Positions 24,637 to 24,785 of a stretch of DNA of 24,785 bases are shown here, in pieces. Both the position numbers and the translations under genes were made by a program. Positions within the stretch are counted from its first letter, which is position 1. The number at the start of each line of letters is the position of its first letter. The DNA is from Bacillota bacterium (GTDB taxonomy: Bacteria; Bacillota; Clostridia; Lachnospirales; Lachnospiraceae), in the NCBI GenBank assembly GCA_023407575.1, contig JAEYLX010000042.1, positions 1 through 24,785 of the forward strand. Direction: 5' to 3'. The notes under the pieces were generated by a model that did not search any database, was not told the origin of the DNA, and was given only the letters and a program-made list of their open reading frames with translations.

Positions 24637-24653
24637 TATAATTAGATTATAAT
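24637..24653 (+). promoter_or_regulatory. Possible -10 boxes upstream of the ROK kinase
   Basis: Two exact TATAAT sequences occur at 24637-24642 and 24648-24653, between the terminator and the kinase gene. Neither has a convincing -35 at 17 bases, so either could be chance in AT-rich DNA. Confidence 0.25.
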
Positions 24654-24683
24654 AAGTAGACAACAGAGAAAGGGGATTGGTAC

Positions 24684-24785
24684 ATGTACTCAATTGGAAT
24701 AGATATCGGTGGTATGTCGGTGAAAATCGGTATTGTAGAAAAGGGCAGGATACTTGCAATTCGTACCATACCAACCAGTAGTTCA
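24684..24785 (+). CDS. ROK-family sugar kinase, N-terminal part (runs off the window)
   Basis: The first 34 codons are visible behind a GAAAGGGG site: MYSIGIDIGGMSVKIGIVEK and on to IPTSSS. The phosphate-1 motif DIGG is that of ROK kinases/glucokinases, though the usual Thr of DIGGT is Met here. If it is a glucokinase it would phosphorylate the free hexose released by the GH63 hydrolase, complementing the glucose 1-phosphate from the phosphorylase. A ROK regulator is unlikely because no helix-turn-helix precedes the motif. Confidence 0.82.
   Translation, partial: MYSIGIDIGGMSVKIGIVEKGRILAIRTIPTSSS

Noticed and set aside
1..24785. CRISPR array
   Set aside because: No regularly spaced direct repeats of 23-40 bases were seen on reading through the window.

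Overview
The window looks like chromosome from an anaerobic Firmicute of the Lachnospiraceae/Clostridia type. The reasons are low GC, strong AGGAGG-type ribosome binding sites, a single-cysteine lipoprotein solute-binding protein, and a large catabolic operon of CUT1-type ABC transporter plus cytoplasmic glycosidases. The genus cannot be fixed from sequence alone. By eye it has two compositional halves: a very AT-rich accessory region (about 1-8900) and a moderate-GC metabolic region (about 8940-24785).

Accessory region. The left edge is the end of an IS3-family element (transposase OrfA start on the minus strand, terminal repeat ending near 274). Next comes a frameshifted Ntn-hydrolase (proteasome-beta-like) gene (602-1193). 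A tight five-gene operon follows (1517-5671): a two-TM coiled-coil membrane protein, a CYTH-domain protein, a radical SAM protein, an unrecognised 200-residue protein and an ExoIII-type nuclease. I do not recognise this combination as a named system. At 6266-6285 lies what reads as the last 20 nt of a tRNA, probably tRNA-Leu (T-loop, T-stem 3' strand, acceptor 3' strand, discriminator A), with no 5' part. A perfect 22-bp hairpin terminator sits just downstream. This is the expected signature of an integrative element's attachment site, so 1-6265 is best read as one end of a genomic island. Beyond it are a DUF4362-like protein, a winged-helix C-terminal gene remnant, a Nudix hydrolase, a DUF1848 protein and a small ORF.

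Metabolic region. A CdaR-type regulator (glycerate/sugar-diacid sensor) with its own terminator precedes one long co-directional run (10203-24567): lipoprotein binding protein, two permeases, ABC ATPase, glycerate kinase, GH63-type glycosylglycerate hydrolase, SGNH hydrolase, right-handed beta-helix protein, GH13_18 glucosylglycerate phosphorylase (YcjM-like), and YcjQ-, YcjR- and YcjS-like enzymes. The window ends inside a ROK-family sugar kinase gene.

How the genes fit together. The E. coli ycj cluster carries the same transporter, GH13_18 and QRS set. There YcjQ/R/S interconvert D-gulosides and D-glucosides through 3-keto intermediates, and YcjM phosphorolyses glucosylglycerate. Here the set is joined to a glycerate kinase and a glycerate-type regulator, which points to glycerate as the aglycone. 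The inferred route is uptake of a hexosyl-glycerate (possibly gulosyl-glycerate, possibly acylated or further glycosylated), trimming and epimerisation to glucosylglycerate, cleavage to glucose 1-phosphate (or hexose) plus glycerate, then phosphorylation of both products.
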